A stretch of DNA of 64,000 nt from Arthrobacter pascens (GCF_030816475.1 NZ_JAUSXF010000001.1:3472001-3536000); one strand, 5' to 3'. Counted from the stretch's first letter, positions 8,913-17,094 are shown. Program-made: numbers and translations. The notes: generated by a model not told the origin, from the letters alone.

Positions 8913-9824
8913 CTAGCTGACGGTGGTGCGGGAGCCGCAGGAGAGCAGGAAGTTGCGGGTTCGCTTGGCGATGGGCATCGGCACGTCGAACGCCACGGGG
9001 TACATGTCCTGTTCCACGATGCCGAAGATCGGGCGGTTGAGCCCTTCGACGGCATCAATCACGGCGCGGAGGTCCGGGAGGCCGTTCGGCGGTTCGGTCA
9101 TGACGCCGGCCAGGTTGGCTGCGGCCCAGGTCAGGTTTTCCTCGTTGACCTGCTTGAGGATCTCCGGGTTGATCTGCTTCAGGTGCAGGTAGCCGATCCG
9201 GTCCGGGTAGTTTTTGATCAGTTCCAGGCTGGACGCGCCGCAGTACTCGGCGTGCCCGGTGTCCAGGCACAGGTTCAGGTACTGCGGATCCGTGGCGGCC
9301 AGCAGCGTCTCGATATCCTCCTGCGCGCCGACATGGGAGTCGGCATGCGAGTGGAACTGCTGCTTCAGGCCGAAGTCCTCAAGTAGGGTCTTTCCCAGGC
9401 GGTTGTGCCCGGCGAACAGATCGCTCCAGGCCTTCTCGGTGAGCTGGCCGCTTTCCACCGCCTCGCCGGTCACATCATCACGCCACATGGCCGGAATGAC
9501 CACCATGTGCTCCCCGCCCATGGCTGCGGTGAGCTCGGCGACCTTGCGGGCGGGTTCCCAGGCAGACTCCCACTGGTCCAGCCCGCGGTGGAAGGCGGTG
9601 AAAACCGTACCGGCGGTGACCTTCAGGTCGCGCTGCTTCAGTTCCTCCGCGAGCCGGGCGGGGTCATTGGGCAGGTAGCCGTAGGGGCCCAGCTCGATCC
9701 ACTTGTAGCCGGATTCGGCCACTTCATCGAGGAACCGTTCCCAGGGGGTCTGCTGGGGGTCGTCGGCGAACCACACTCCCCAGGAGTCAGGCGCGGTGCC
9801 GATGATGAGCTTGTTCTCAGTCAT
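8913..9824 (-). CDS. iolE: Myo-inosose-2 dehydratase
   Basis: Dehydrates scyllo-inosose to 3D-trihydroxycyclohexane-1,2-dione, the second step. 303 residues from ATG 9824 behind GGAGAAGGA. The N-terminal GTAPDSWGVWF motif is diagnostic for IolE. TIM-barrel metal-site segments QFHSHADSHVG, LCLDTGHAEYCG, YLHLKQI and GIVEQDMYP are all present. A long imperfect hairpin (9842-9897) lies directly before its ribosome site, in the gap from mmsA. Confidence 0.95.
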   Translation of the reverse strand: MTENKLIIGTAPDSWGVWFADDPQQTPWERFLDEVAESGYKWIELGPYGYLPNDPARLAEELKQRDLKVTAGTVFTAFHRGLDQWESAWEPARKVAELTAAMGGEHMVVIPAMWRDDVTGEAVESGQLTEKAWSDLFAGHNRLGKTLLEDFGLKQQFHSHADSHVGAQEDIETLLAATDPQYLNLCLDTGHAEYCGASSLELIKNYPDRIGYLHLKQINPEILKQVNEENLTWAAANLAGVMTEPPNGLPDLRAVIDAVEGLNRPIFGIVEQDMYPVAFDVPMPIAKRTRNFLLSCGSRTTVS

Positions 9825-9841
9825 AGCTTAATCCTTCTCCT

Positions 9842-9897
9842 CGATTGCCCCGTAAGGGCCCTTTTGGAGGCTCAGAACGGCGGTTACGGAGCAATCG
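9842..9897 (-). repeat. Inverted repeat in the mmsA-iolE gap
   Basis: CGATTGC plus CCGTAA (9842-9855) pairs with TTACGG plus GCAATCG (9884-9897), 13 of 14 positions matching, around a 28-base loop. In the operon mRNA the stem would end seven bases before the iolE ribosome-binding sequence. There is no T-run after it in the direction of transcription, so it does not look like a terminator. A role in mRNA processing or differential stability is possible but unproven. Confidence 0.5.
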
Positions 9898-9913
9898 ATG
9901 GGTGTGAGCGGGG

Positions 9914-11428
9914 TCAGTTGGAGGGGAAGTTGTAGGAGGCGCCGGAGGCGTGGGTGGGTTCGGGCCAGCGTGAGGTGACGACCTTGCCGCGGGTGTAGAA
10001 GGAGACGCCTTCGGGGCCGTAGATGTGCTTGTCGCCGAAGAGGGATGCTTTCCAGCCGCCGAAGGAGTGGTAGGCCACTGGAACGGGCAGGGGCACGTTG
10101 ATGCCGATCATGCCTACGGTCACGGAGCGCTGGAACTTGCGGGCGTGGGCTCCGGAGGAGGTGAAGATGGCGGTGCCGTTGCCGTAGGGGTTGGAGTTGA
10201 TCAGTTTGATGCCGGCGTCCAGGTCTTCAACGCGGACGACAACGAGGACCGGTCCGAAGATTTCCTCGGTGTAAGCGGTCATCTCGGTCTTGACGTGGTC
10301 CAGGACGGTGGGGCCCACCCAGAAGCCTTCCTCGTGGCCGGGAACGACGAGGTCGCGCCCGTCCACTACCATCGCCGCGCCGGCGGCCTCGGCTTCGGTC
10401 ACGATCCGTACGATGCGGTCCTTGGACGCCGGGGTGATGACCGGGCCCATTTCGGCGTCGGGCGCTGTGCCGTTGTTGACCTTCACGGCCAGGGCCCGTT
10501 CTTCGACCTTGTTGACGAGCAGGTCGGCAGCTTCGCCCACGGCGACGGCGACGGAGATGGCCATACAGCGTTCCCCGGCGGAGCCGAACGCGGCGGCGGC
10601 GAGGTGGTCCGCGGCGTTGTCCAGGTCCGCGTCGGGCATGATGATGGCGTGGTTCTTCGCGCCGCCCAGGGCCTGGACGCGTTTGCCGTGTTTGGTGGCG
10701 GTCTCGTGGACGTACCTCGCGATCGGGGTGGAGCCGACGAAGGAGATGCCGTCCACGTCCGGGTGGGTCAGGAGACCGTCCACTGTTTCCTTGTCACCGT
10801 GCAGGACCTGGAACACGCCGTCGGGCAAGCCGGCCTGCTTCCACAGCTTGGCCAGCAGCATCGAGGCGGACGGGTCGCGCTCTGAGGGCTTAAGAATGAA
10901 GGCGTTGCCGGTGGCGATGGCCATCGGCGCCATCCACAGCGGCACCATGACAGGGAAGTTGAACGGCGTGATGCCGGCGACGACGCCCAGGGGCTCGCGG
11001 AAGGAGAACACGTCGATGCCGGTGGAGACCTGGTCCGAGTAGTCGCCCTTGAGCAGCGTCGGGATGCCGCACGCGAACTCCACAACTTCCAGGCCGCGGC
11101 CTATCTCGCCCTTGGCGTCCGAGAGGACTTTGCCGTGCTCTGCGGTGACCAGCTCGGCGAGGTCGTCCACGTGGGCAGCGACGAGTTCGCGGAACTTGAA
11201 CAGCACGGCGGTCCGCTTGGCCAGGGAGATGTCACGCCAGGAATCGGCGGCTTTGCGGGCGGCGGCGACGGTGGCGTCCAGGTCCGCCCGGTTCGCCAGC
11301 CGCAGCTCACCGGACACGGTGCCGGTGGCGGGGTTGTAGACGGGCTGGGTGCGGGTGCCGTCGCCGGGCGTTTCCGTGCCGTTGATGAAGTGGTTGATGG
11401 TGGTGATCTCTATGGTGGTGGCAGTCAT
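9914..11428 (-). CDS. mmsA: Methylmalonate/malonate-semialdehyde dehydrogenase (acylating)
   Basis: Converts malonate semialdehyde to acetyl-CoA with CoA and NAD+, the last step of inositol catabolism (IolA/MmsA). 504 residues from ATG 11428 (AAGGAAGAG upstream). Typical motifs: GVVAGITPFNFPVMVP, KPSERDPSAS, GGAKNHAIIMPDADLDNA (the MmsA signature) and the catalytic Cys in SAGERCMAIS; the C-terminal VPLPVPVAYHSFGGWKAS is also typical. It lies 49 bases downstream of iolD. Valine breakdown is an alternative use. Confidence 0.95.
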   Translation of the reverse strand: MTATTIEITTINHFINGTETPGDGTRTQPVYNPATGTVSGELRLANRADLDATVAAARKAADSWRDISLAKRTAVLFKFRELVAAHVDDLAELVTAEHGKVLSDAKGEIGRGLEVVEFACGIPTLLKGDYSDQVSTGIDVFSFREPLGVVAGITPFNFPVMVPLWMAPMAIATGNAFILKPSERDPSASMLLAKLWKQAGLPDGVFQVLHGDKETVDGLLTHPDVDGISFVGSTPIARYVHETATKHGKRVQALGGAKNHAIIMPDADLDNAADHLAAAAFGSAGERCMAISVAVAVGEAADLLVNKVEERALAVKVNNGTAPDAEMGPVITPASKDRIVRIVTEAEAAGAAMVVDGRDLVVPGHEEGFWVGPTVLDHVKTEMTAYTEEIFGPVLVVVRVEDLDAGIKLINSNPYGNGTAIFTSSGAHARKFQRSVTVGMIGINVPLPVPVAYHSFGGWKASLFGDKHIYGPEGVSFYTRGKVVTSRWPEPTHASGASYNFPSN

Positions 11429-11477
11429 GGGACTCTTCCTTGAGTTGTCAGCGTGTGGGGGCGGGAGGGGAGGACTG

Positions 11478-13439
11478 TCAGCCCAGCAGCTTCCGCTGGC
11501 GGCTCTTGTGCTCCGTGTAGGTCTCGAAGGCCTGCTTGGTGGAGTCCAGTTCGGAGACCTGGGAGACGGGAACGTCCCACCAGGACTCGGAGGACGGGGC
11601 GTCCAGCAGCGGGTCGGATTCGACGTGGATCAGGATGGGCCCGCCCTTTTCGGGGGCGGCTTTCGCGTCGCGGATGGCCTGTTCGAGTTCGGCGATGACC
11701 TTCTGGCCCGGTTCGATCCGGATGACTTTCACGCCCAGGGACTCGGCGTTCAGGGCCAGGTCCACCGGCAGGGTTTCGCCCTCATCGAAGCTGTGCTGCT
11801 CCTCGTCCAGCGCCCGGTACTGGGTGCCGAACCGCTGCGAACCAAGCGATTCGGAGAGCGAGCCGATGGAGGCGTAGCCGTGGTTCTGGATCAGGACCAC
11901 GATCAGCTTGATCCGTTCGGCGACCGCGGTGACCAGTTCGGTGTGCATCATCAGGTAGGACCCGTCCCCCACCATCACGACGACGTCACGCTGGGTCCCG
12001 CCGCGAGCGGCCTCCGCCAGGGCTGCCCGCTTGACGCCGAGCCCGCCGGGAATTTCGTAGCCCATGCAGGAGTACGCATATTCCACGTGGTAGCCGAACG
12101 GGTCACGGACCCGCCACATCTTGTGCAGATCCCCCGGCAGGGAACCGGCGGCGCAGACCACCACATCCTCCGCGTCCATCGCCCGGGACGTGGCCCCGAT
12201 GATCTCGTTCTGCGCCGGCAACGGGGTGAACCGGGTGTCGAACGCCTCATCCACGGTCGCGTCCCAGCGCTGCTTCTCCGCCGCAACCGTCCGTTCCAGG
12301 TCCGCGCCAACACGGTAACCGCCCAGGGCTGCGTTGAGCTTAACCAGGGCCTTGCGTGCATCGGCTACGATCGGCAGCGAGGTGCCGTGCTTGTACGCAT
12401 CGATCGGGGCGACGTTGATGTTGATGAACTTCACGTCCGGGTTCTGGAACGCCGTCCGGGATGCGGTGGTGAAGTCCTCATAGCGGGTGCCGATCCCGAT
12501 AATCAGGTCCGCCTCGGCGGCAAGCGCGTTTGCCGCCGTCGTCCCGGTGGAACCGATGGCGCCGAGGGAGAACTTGTGGTCCCAGGGCAGGACGCCGACG
12601 CCGGCCTGGGTGTTGCCCACCGGGATCCCGGTCAGCTCGACGAACTTCCCCAGTTCCTCGTTCGCGAAGGCGTACAGGACGCCGCCGCCGGCGATGATCA
12701 GCGGGCGCTTCGCGGCGCGGATGGCTTCCGCGGCGCGGGCGATGTCGTCGTCGTCGGCGTCCGGGCGGCGGATCCGCCACTCACGCTCGGCCAGGAACTC
12801 CTCCGGAACGTCGAAGGCCTCGGCCTGGACGTCTTGCGGCAACGAAATGGTGACAGCACCGGTTTCGGCCGGGTCTGTCAGGACCCGCAGTCCGTGGTGG
12901 AACGCTGAGAACAGCTGCTCAGGACGGGAGACCCGGTCGAAGAACTTGGACAGCGGCCTGAAGGCGTCATTGACCGTGATGTCGTAGGCGTAGGGCTGCT
13001 CCAGCTGCTGAAGCACGGGGTCGGCGGCACGGGTGGCGAAAGTATCGCTGGGCAGCAGCAGCACGGGCAGGCGGTTGGTGGTGGCCAGCGCCGCACCGGT
13101 GAGCAGGTTCGAGGAACCCGGGCCAATGGAGGTGCTGATGGCGAAGGTCTGCCGGCGACGGGTGTGGCGGGCGTACCCGACGGCCTGGTGCGATTGGGCC
13201 TGCTCGTTGCGTCCCTGGTAGTAGGGCATGATCGTTGGATCGAGGTGCTGGTACTGCTTAAGGGCCTGGCCGACGCCGGCCACGTTGCCGTGCCCGAAGA
13301 TGCCAAAGGTGCCGGGGATCAGCCGCTCACGGTAATCGGTGCCGCTGATCCGGTCAACGGTGTACTGCTTGGAAAGGTATTCGACGACGGCCTGGGCGAC
13401 GGTCATTCTGCGGGTGCCCGATGCACTTTTCATGTCCAT
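11478..13439 (-). CDS. iolD: 3D-trihydroxycyclohexane-1,2-dione acylhydrolase
   Basis: Thiamine-diphosphate enzyme that hydrolytically opens the dione ring to 5-deoxyglucuronate. 653 residues from ATG 13439. Three-domain ThDP architecture: N-terminal Pyr domain with GTFGIFGHGNVAG and a TSIGPGSSNLLTGAA segment, central domain near residues 215-360, and C-terminal PP domain with the cofactor motif VVMVGDGSYLMMHTEL followed by NHGYASIG. Size and motifs match IolD rather than acetolactate synthase. It begins nine bases after the aldolase stop. The product normally requires IolB, which is not seen in this window. Confidence 0.95.
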   Translation of the reverse strand: MDMKSASGTRRMTVAQAVVEYLSKQYTVDRISGTDYRERLIPGTFGIFGHGNVAGVGQALKQYQHLDPTIMPYYQGRNEQAQSHQAVGYARHTRRRQTFAISTSIGPGSSNLLTGAALATTNRLPVLLLPSDTFATRAADPVLQQLEQPYAYDITVNDAFRPLSKFFDRVSRPEQLFSAFHHGLRVLTDPAETGAVTISLPQDVQAEAFDVPEEFLAEREWRIRRPDADDDDIARAAEAIRAAKRPLIIAGGGVLYAFANEELGKFVELTGIPVGNTQAGVGVLPWDHKFSLGAIGSTGTTAANALAAEADLIIGIGTRYEDFTTASRTAFQNPDVKFININVAPIDAYKHGTSLPIVADARKALVKLNAALGGYRVGADLERTVAAEKQRWDATVDEAFDTRFTPLPAQNEIIGATSRAMDAEDVVVCAAGSLPGDLHKMWRVRDPFGYHVEYAYSCMGYEIPGGLGVKRAALAEAARGGTQRDVVVMVGDGSYLMMHTELVTAVAERIKLIVVLIQNHGYASIGSLSESLGSQRFGTQYRALDEEQHSFDEGETLPVDLALNAESLGVKVIRIEPGQKVIAELEQAIRDAKAAPEKGGPILIHVESDPLLDAPSSESWWDVPVSQVSELDSTKQAFETYTEHKSRQRKLLG

Positions 13440-13448
13440 GGGAGGCTT

Positions 13449-14384
13449 CTACTCCAATCCTTCTGGGGCGTGGTTGAGGAGTGAGGCGGCCGCGGCGACG
13501 GCGCCGGCAACATCGCCGTCCTGTGGGTAGAGGAGGGTCCTGCCGACGGTAAGACCTTGCACACCTGGCAGTGCCAGCGCTGCTTCCCAGGTGGCGAACA
13601 CCTGGTCCTGGGAATTATCCGGGTCACCGCCCAACAGGACCGTTGGCATGGTGGTAGCGGCCATGACGCGCTCCATGTCAGCTACAACTGGAAGCTTCAT
13701 CCAGGTGTAGGCGCTGGTGGAGCCCAGGCCCTCGGCGATGGCCACTGACTTGATGACGGCGTCAGTGGAAAGGTCATTCCGGACCTTGCCTTTTTCGCGC
13801 ACGGACAGGAATGGCTCCACCATCGCGATCAGCTTGCGTTCGGCCAGGGAGTCGATGGCCTTCGCCGTGGCCTCCAGCATGGCAACAGTGTCCGGGTCAC
13901 CGAGGCAAATGCGGGTCAGCATCTTCCCGCCGTCGGCTCCCAGTGCCTGCAGGGCCGCCGCAGTATGCCCGGTGAAACGGTCATCGATTTCGTTCACCAG
14001 ACCGGAAAGGCCGCCTCGGTTCATGGAACCGAAAACGAGTTTTCCTTCGAGGGCTCCGAGCAGGAGCAGATCATCCATGATGTCAGGCGAGGCGAGGATG
14101 CCGTCCACAGCCGGGTTGGCCAGCGCAATCTGCAGGCGGTCCAGAAGCTGGCGGCGGTCTGCCATCGCTACCGGGTCACTTCCCACGGCGAGTGCTCCAC
14201 GGGCCGGATGGTCGGCAGCAACAATGAAGTTCTGCCGGCCTGCCTTGAGGCCGGGGTGGCGGCGGCGTGAGTGCGCTGCGCGGGCGATCGCTTCAGGATC
14301 TTCCAGGCGGATGGTACTCAGATGGGCGTAGCGGCGGGGGTCGTCATCAAGCGCCAGGGCCGCGGCGCCAAGATTAATAGTCAC
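13449..14384 (-). CDS. Cgl0159-type (beta/alpha)8 aldolase-like protein
   Basis: 311 residues from ATG 14384, which overlaps the iolC stop by four bases (ATGA), implying translational coupling. The sequence is the Cgl0159/DeoC-like barrel found in actinobacterial inositol clusters, with NFIVAADHPARGAL, DGILASPDIMDD, VFGSMNRGGLSG, MVEPFLS, YTWMKLPVV and VLLGGDPDN motifs. By position it is the candidate for the 2-deoxy-5-keto-gluconate-6-phosphate aldolase step (the role of IolJ), splitting it to malonate semialdehyde and dihydroxyacetone phosphate. That assignment is inference from context. Confidence 0.85.
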   Translation of the reverse strand: MTINLGAAALALDDDPRRYAHLSTIRLEDPEAIARAAHSRRRHPGLKAGRQNFIVAADHPARGALAVGSDPVAMADRRQLLDRLQIALANPAVDGILASPDIMDDLLLLGALEGKLVFGSMNRGGLSGLVNEIDDRFTGHTAAALQALGADGGKMLTRICLGDPDTVAMLEATAKAIDSLAERKLIAMVEPFLSVREKGKVRNDLSTDAVIKSVAIAEGLGSTSAYTWMKLPVVADMERVMAATTMPTVLLGGDPDNSQDQVFATWEAALALPGVQGLTVGRTLLYPQDGDVAGAVAAAASLLNHAPEGLE

Positions 14385-15397
14385 AGTGCTGCTCCTTCGG
14401 TGGCGAGGCTTTCATTGCCGGGCCGGCCCGGCAGCAAGCGGCCGCGTTCGCTAAGCAGCGCGGTGACCTCTTCCGGCGTCGGCATGGCGTCGGCGCAGGA
14501 CAGGCGGGAGGCCACAATAGCTCCGGCCGCATTGGCGTAATCGAGGACCTGGGCAAGCGGCCAGCCCGAAAGCAGCCCGTGGCAGAATGCGCCGCCGAAC
14601 GAATCACCGGCACCCAGCCCGTTGACAGTTTCGACGGGAACAGGGGCGGAGACTACGCGCTCGGTGCGGGTCTTGGCCATCACGCCTTCGGGACCCAGCT
14701 TGACGACGGCGATTTCCACGCCGGCCGCCAGAAGCCTGTCTGCCTGTTCGTCGGGGGTACCTTCCCCCACGGCTACCGCGCACTCCCTGTCATTGCCGAT
14801 GGCGACAGTGACGTGGGGCAGAACCTTGGCCACCTCGGCCCTGGCTTCGGCCTCCGACGACCAGAACATGGGTCGGTAGTCCAGATCCAGGATGGTGTAT
14901 TGTCCTTCAGCCAGTCCGGCACGGGGACGGGCTTCATGGGCCCGGATGTGGGCTTCACGGCTGGGCTCCTGGCAAAGCCCTGTCACAGTGGACCAGAAGA
15001 TGCCAGCGTCCCTGACCGCGTCAAGGTCCAGTTCCCCGGCTTTGATCTGCAGGTCAGGGGCAGTGGGGAAGCGTCCGTAGAAATAAAGGGGGAAATCCTC
15101 CGGCGGCTTGATCGCACAGAAGGTGACCGCCGTCGGCCACTCCCTCACAGGGGTGACAAAGGAATCATCCACGTTGAATTTGCGGAGCTCGCGGTGAAGG
15201 TAGACACCGAATGCATCGTCGCCTGTGCGGGTGATGACGGCTGTGCGGCGTCCATGCCTGGCTGCGGCGACAGCCACGTTGGAGGGGGAACCGCCGAGAT
15301 ATTTTCCAAAGGACGTGACATCCTCCAGATCAACGCCGATGTCGTTCGGGTAGATATCAACGCTGATGCGCCCGATCGTAAGAAGTTCGTGGGCCAC
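14381..15397 (-). CDS. iolC: 5-dehydro-2-deoxygluconokinase
   Basis: PfkB-family kinase phosphorylating 5-keto-2-deoxygluconate. I chose GTG at 15397 (VAHELLTIGRISVDIYPN, 338 residues) with AGAAAGG upstream; a longer reading to 15490 has no ribosome site and would run into the promoter. Substrate motif YLGGSPSNVAVAAARHG near residue 40 and the C-terminal catalytic motif VNGLGAGDSFGGAFCHGLL are present. First gene of the iol operon, behind the operator-promoter at 15489-15532. Confidence 0.92.
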   Translation of the reverse strand: MAHELLTIGRISVDIYPNDIGVDLEDVTSFGKYLGGSPSNVAVAAARHGRRTAVITRTGDDAFGVYLHRELRKFNVDDSFVTPVREWPTAVTFCAIKPPEDFPLYFYGRFPTAPDLQIKAGELDLDAVRDAGIFWSTVTGLCQEPSREAHIRAHEARPRAGLAEGQYTILDLDYRPMFWSSEAEARAEVAKVLPHVTVAIGNDRECAVAVGEGTPDEQADRLLAAGVEIAVVKLGPEGVMAKTRTERVVSAPVPVETVNGLGAGDSFGGAFCHGLLSGWPLAQVLDYANAAGAIVASRLSCADAMPTPEEVTALLSERGRLLPGRPGNESLATEGAAL

Positions 15398-15488
15398 TGT
15401 GATCGCGTACCTTTCTGGATTCAACTCGGTACCTGTGACGGCTGGAGCTTTCGTATCTGGCGCCCCCCGTGAGCGGGAACACACCACC

Positions 15489-15532
15489 ACTTTGCCCTAA
15501 AATCAATGTCCTGTCAAAGGTTTGTGCTGACA
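15489..15532 (-). promoter_or_regulatory. iol operon promoter with IolR-like operator
   Basis: On the minus strand TTGACA (15517-15512) is followed after 17 bases by CAAAGT (15494-15489). An inverted pair TGTCA (15512-15516) and TGACA (15528-15532) with an 11-base spacer overlaps the -35, in the same phase as before the importer (3951-3971). Two ten-mers, TGTCCTGTCA (15507-15516) and TGTGCTGACA (15523-15532), each differ by one base from TGTCCTGACA. The -10 is weak, so promoter boundaries are tentative. Confidence 0.5.
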
Positions 15533-15576
15533 TATTTACAACGAGACGGACGGCCTATTAACCGCCCTGCCCCGAC

Positions 15577-15981
15577 TTACTTCCCGGGCACGGGGAGTTC
15601 GCCGGTGACGTACTGGGCGCGGCCGAAACCAAATGACCAGTCACCGGAACCGTTCTCCACATACCCAATGAAGACGTCCTCCCCGGCCACCCCGACAGCA
15701 TGGAGCTTTTCCGCGATGGCTGCATAGAGTGACTGCTTCGCCTCTTGGGTCCGGCCAGCTTGGGTAAAGATCTGGATCATCATCACATCAGGCGTCCGCT
15801 CGAATCCCAGCCCTGCATCCTGGGCAACGATCTGGCCCTGCGTGTGTTCTGTCAGGACATGGAAGTAGTCACGCTCGGGTATCCCATATTCGGCCAGGAT
15901 CGCATCATGGATCCCGCGACTGAGGCGGCCCAGGTCCTCCGGGCTGCGCCCCCGGTTTACATCAATACGAACAAGCGGCAT
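15577..15981 (-). CDS. Tautomerase-superfamily protein, malonate-semialdehyde-decarboxylase-like
   Basis: 134 residues from ATG 15981 (AAGGGAGCTGAG upstream); longer readings are rejected because the family needs Pro directly after Met, as seen in MPLVRIDVN. Counting that Pro as 1, an Asp falls at 37 (PERDYFHV) and an Arg at 76 (TQAGRTQEAK), close to Pro1/Asp37/Arg73/Arg75 that I recall for malonate semialdehyde decarboxylase. The C-terminus NGSGDWSFGFGRAQ is typical of the Tautomerase_2 family. An IolR-like site sits 23 bases upstream, so it may process malonate semialdehyde formed by inositol breakdown; a cis-CaaD-like or orphan tautomerase role cannot be excluded. Confidence 0.8.
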   Translation of the reverse strand: MPLVRIDVNRGRSPEDLGRLSRGIHDAILAEYGIPERDYFHVLTEHTQGQIVAQDAGLGFERTPDVMMIQIFTQAGRTQEAKQSLYAAIAEKLHAVGVAGEDVFIGYVENGSGDWSFGFGRAQYVTGELPVPGK

Positions 15982-16003
15982 CTCAGCTCCCTTGGAAATA
16001 GTT

Positions 16004-16013
16004 TGTCCTGACA
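16004..16013 (-). promoter_or_regulatory. IolR-like operator before the tautomerase gene
   Basis: TGTCCTGACA occurs here exactly as at 3962-3971, within a shared TTTGTCCTGACAT context. It lies 23 bases upstream of the tautomerase start codon (minus strand). The second half-site 11 bases away seen at the other two sites is missing. A tentative -35 TTGTTA (16023-16018) would place the site between -35 and -10. Confidence 0.45.
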
Positions 16014-16145
16014 TACTAACAAGGAAAGGGTGATCGTGGAAAGTCACTCTTACTGGCCCTTCCAAAATCGAACTCTTCGGCGTAGGCTTAAACAACCAAA
16101 AGGTTGATAAATGAATTAGTTGATTACGTGAAGGGCCTGACCACT

Positions 16146-16505
16146 ATGAGCTCGGACGATGCACCCCTGGACTCGGCCTTTATGGCCCTGGCCGATCCGG
16201 TGCGGCGCAGCATCATCGCCCGGCTGAGCAGGGGTCCGGCCACCGTGAACGAACTCGCGGAACCCTTTGCGATCACCAAGCAGGCGGTCTCAAAGCACAT
16301 CCAGGTCCTCGAGCAGGCGCAGCTGGTCACGCGGACCCGCGACGCGCAGCGCCGGCCCGTTCACCTGAACCCCGCACGGTTGGAGGCGCTCACCGCATGG
16401 ATCGACCAATACCGGTTGGTCCGCGAAGGGCAGTTCCGCGGCCTCGACTCCGTGCTCCAATCCAGAGCTGCAGCAAGCGGCAGGCAGGAAAAGGACCCAT
16501 CATGA
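16146..16505 (+). CDS. ArsR-family winged-helix transcriptional regulator
   Basis: 119 residues from ATG 16146, with GAAGGG upstream; a longer TTG reading from 16104 lacks a ribosome site. The winged helix spans about residues 10-85: LADPVRRSIIARLSRGPATVNELAEPFAITKQAVSKH followed by the wing VTRTRDAQRRPVHL. No metal-binding cysteines are seen. Its stop overlaps the start of the next gene (ATGA). ArsR plus SRPBCC pairs of this kind are common autoregulated modules; the signal is unknown. Confidence 0.88.
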   Translation: MSSDDAPLDSAFMALADPVRRSIIARLSRGPATVNELAEPFAITKQAVSKHIQVLEQAQLVTRTRDAQRRPVHLNPARLEALTAWIDQYRLVREGQFRGLDSVLQSRAAASGRQEKDPS

Positions 16506-16984
16506 GCAATCCCTTGAAACTCAGCGTTCCGGAAGGTGTCCCCTTCATCGATTACGAGCGCGAGTTCGAATTTCCGGTTTCGGACGTCTTCCGTGCCCAC
16601 AAGGAACCGGACCTGATCGTTCAGTGGCTTGGCCCGCGTGGCTACAAGATGGACATCGACCACTACGATTTCCGAACCGGCGGCAGCTACAGCTACCTGC
16701 ACACCGGGCCCGAAGGACAGCCCTACGAGTTCAAGGGCATCTTCCACACCGTCCGCGAGAACGAGTTCGCCATCCAGACCTTCGAGTTCGGCGGCTACCC
16801 GGATGTCGTCAGCCTGGAGTTCATGACCTTTGAGGACCTCGGCAACGGACGCACCCGCCTAAAGGGCCACTCCGTGTACCCCAGCCTGGAGGCCCGCGAG
16901 GGCATGGCACAGTCCGGCATGGAGGGCGGCATGACCGAAGGCTACGAGCGGCTGGATGAGCTCCTGAGCGGCGCCAAAGTGTAG
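16502..16984 (+). CDS. SRPBCC-family (AHSA1-like) protein
   Basis: 160 residues from ATG 16502, translationally coupled to the ArsR gene. The START-like fold is indicated by YEREFEFPVSDVFRAHKEPDLIVQWLGP at the N-terminus, GGSYSYLHTGPEGQPYEFKGIFHTV, and a C-terminal helix with GMEGGMTEGYERLDELL. Such proteins bind hydrophobic ligands; no ligand can be named. It ends before a large palindromic element that separates it from convergent sucD. Confidence 0.88.
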   Translation: MSNPLKLSVPEGVPFIDYEREFEFPVSDVFRAHKEPDLIVQWLGPRGYKMDIDHYDFRTGGSYSYLHTGPEGQPYEFKGIFHTVRENEFAIQTFEFGGYPDVVSLEFMTFEDLGNGRTRLKGHSVYPSLEAREGMAQSGMEGGMTEGYERLDELLSGAKV

Positions 16985-17011
16985 GACCTGAAAGTACGTC
17001 GTACCTTAAAC

Positions 17012-17078
17012 AGCAACGCGGGGTCACTTACGGCCCATCCAATGGTATGGAATGGGCGGAAAGTGACCCCGCGTTGCT
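17012..17078. repeat. Large palindromic element between convergent genes
   Basis: An 18-base arm (17012-17029, AGCAACGCGGGGTCACTT) is perfectly repeated in inverse at 17061-17078. The 31-base middle contains a second imperfect inverted pair, CCCATCCA and TGGAATGGG, so the whole can fold into one long cruciform or hairpin. It is followed by CTTGG, not a clear T-run, on either strand. Placement between convergent genes and GC-rich arms suggest a REP/MITE-like mobile palindrome or a bidirectional terminator. Confidence 0.75.
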
Positions 17079-17094
17079 CTTGGTGCTTTGTAAC

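Noticed and set aside
11349..12908. Long plus-strand frame opposite iolD
   Set aside because: IolD on the minus strand has complete family motifs; the plus-strand product is an Arg/Gly/Val-rich shadow without a domain.
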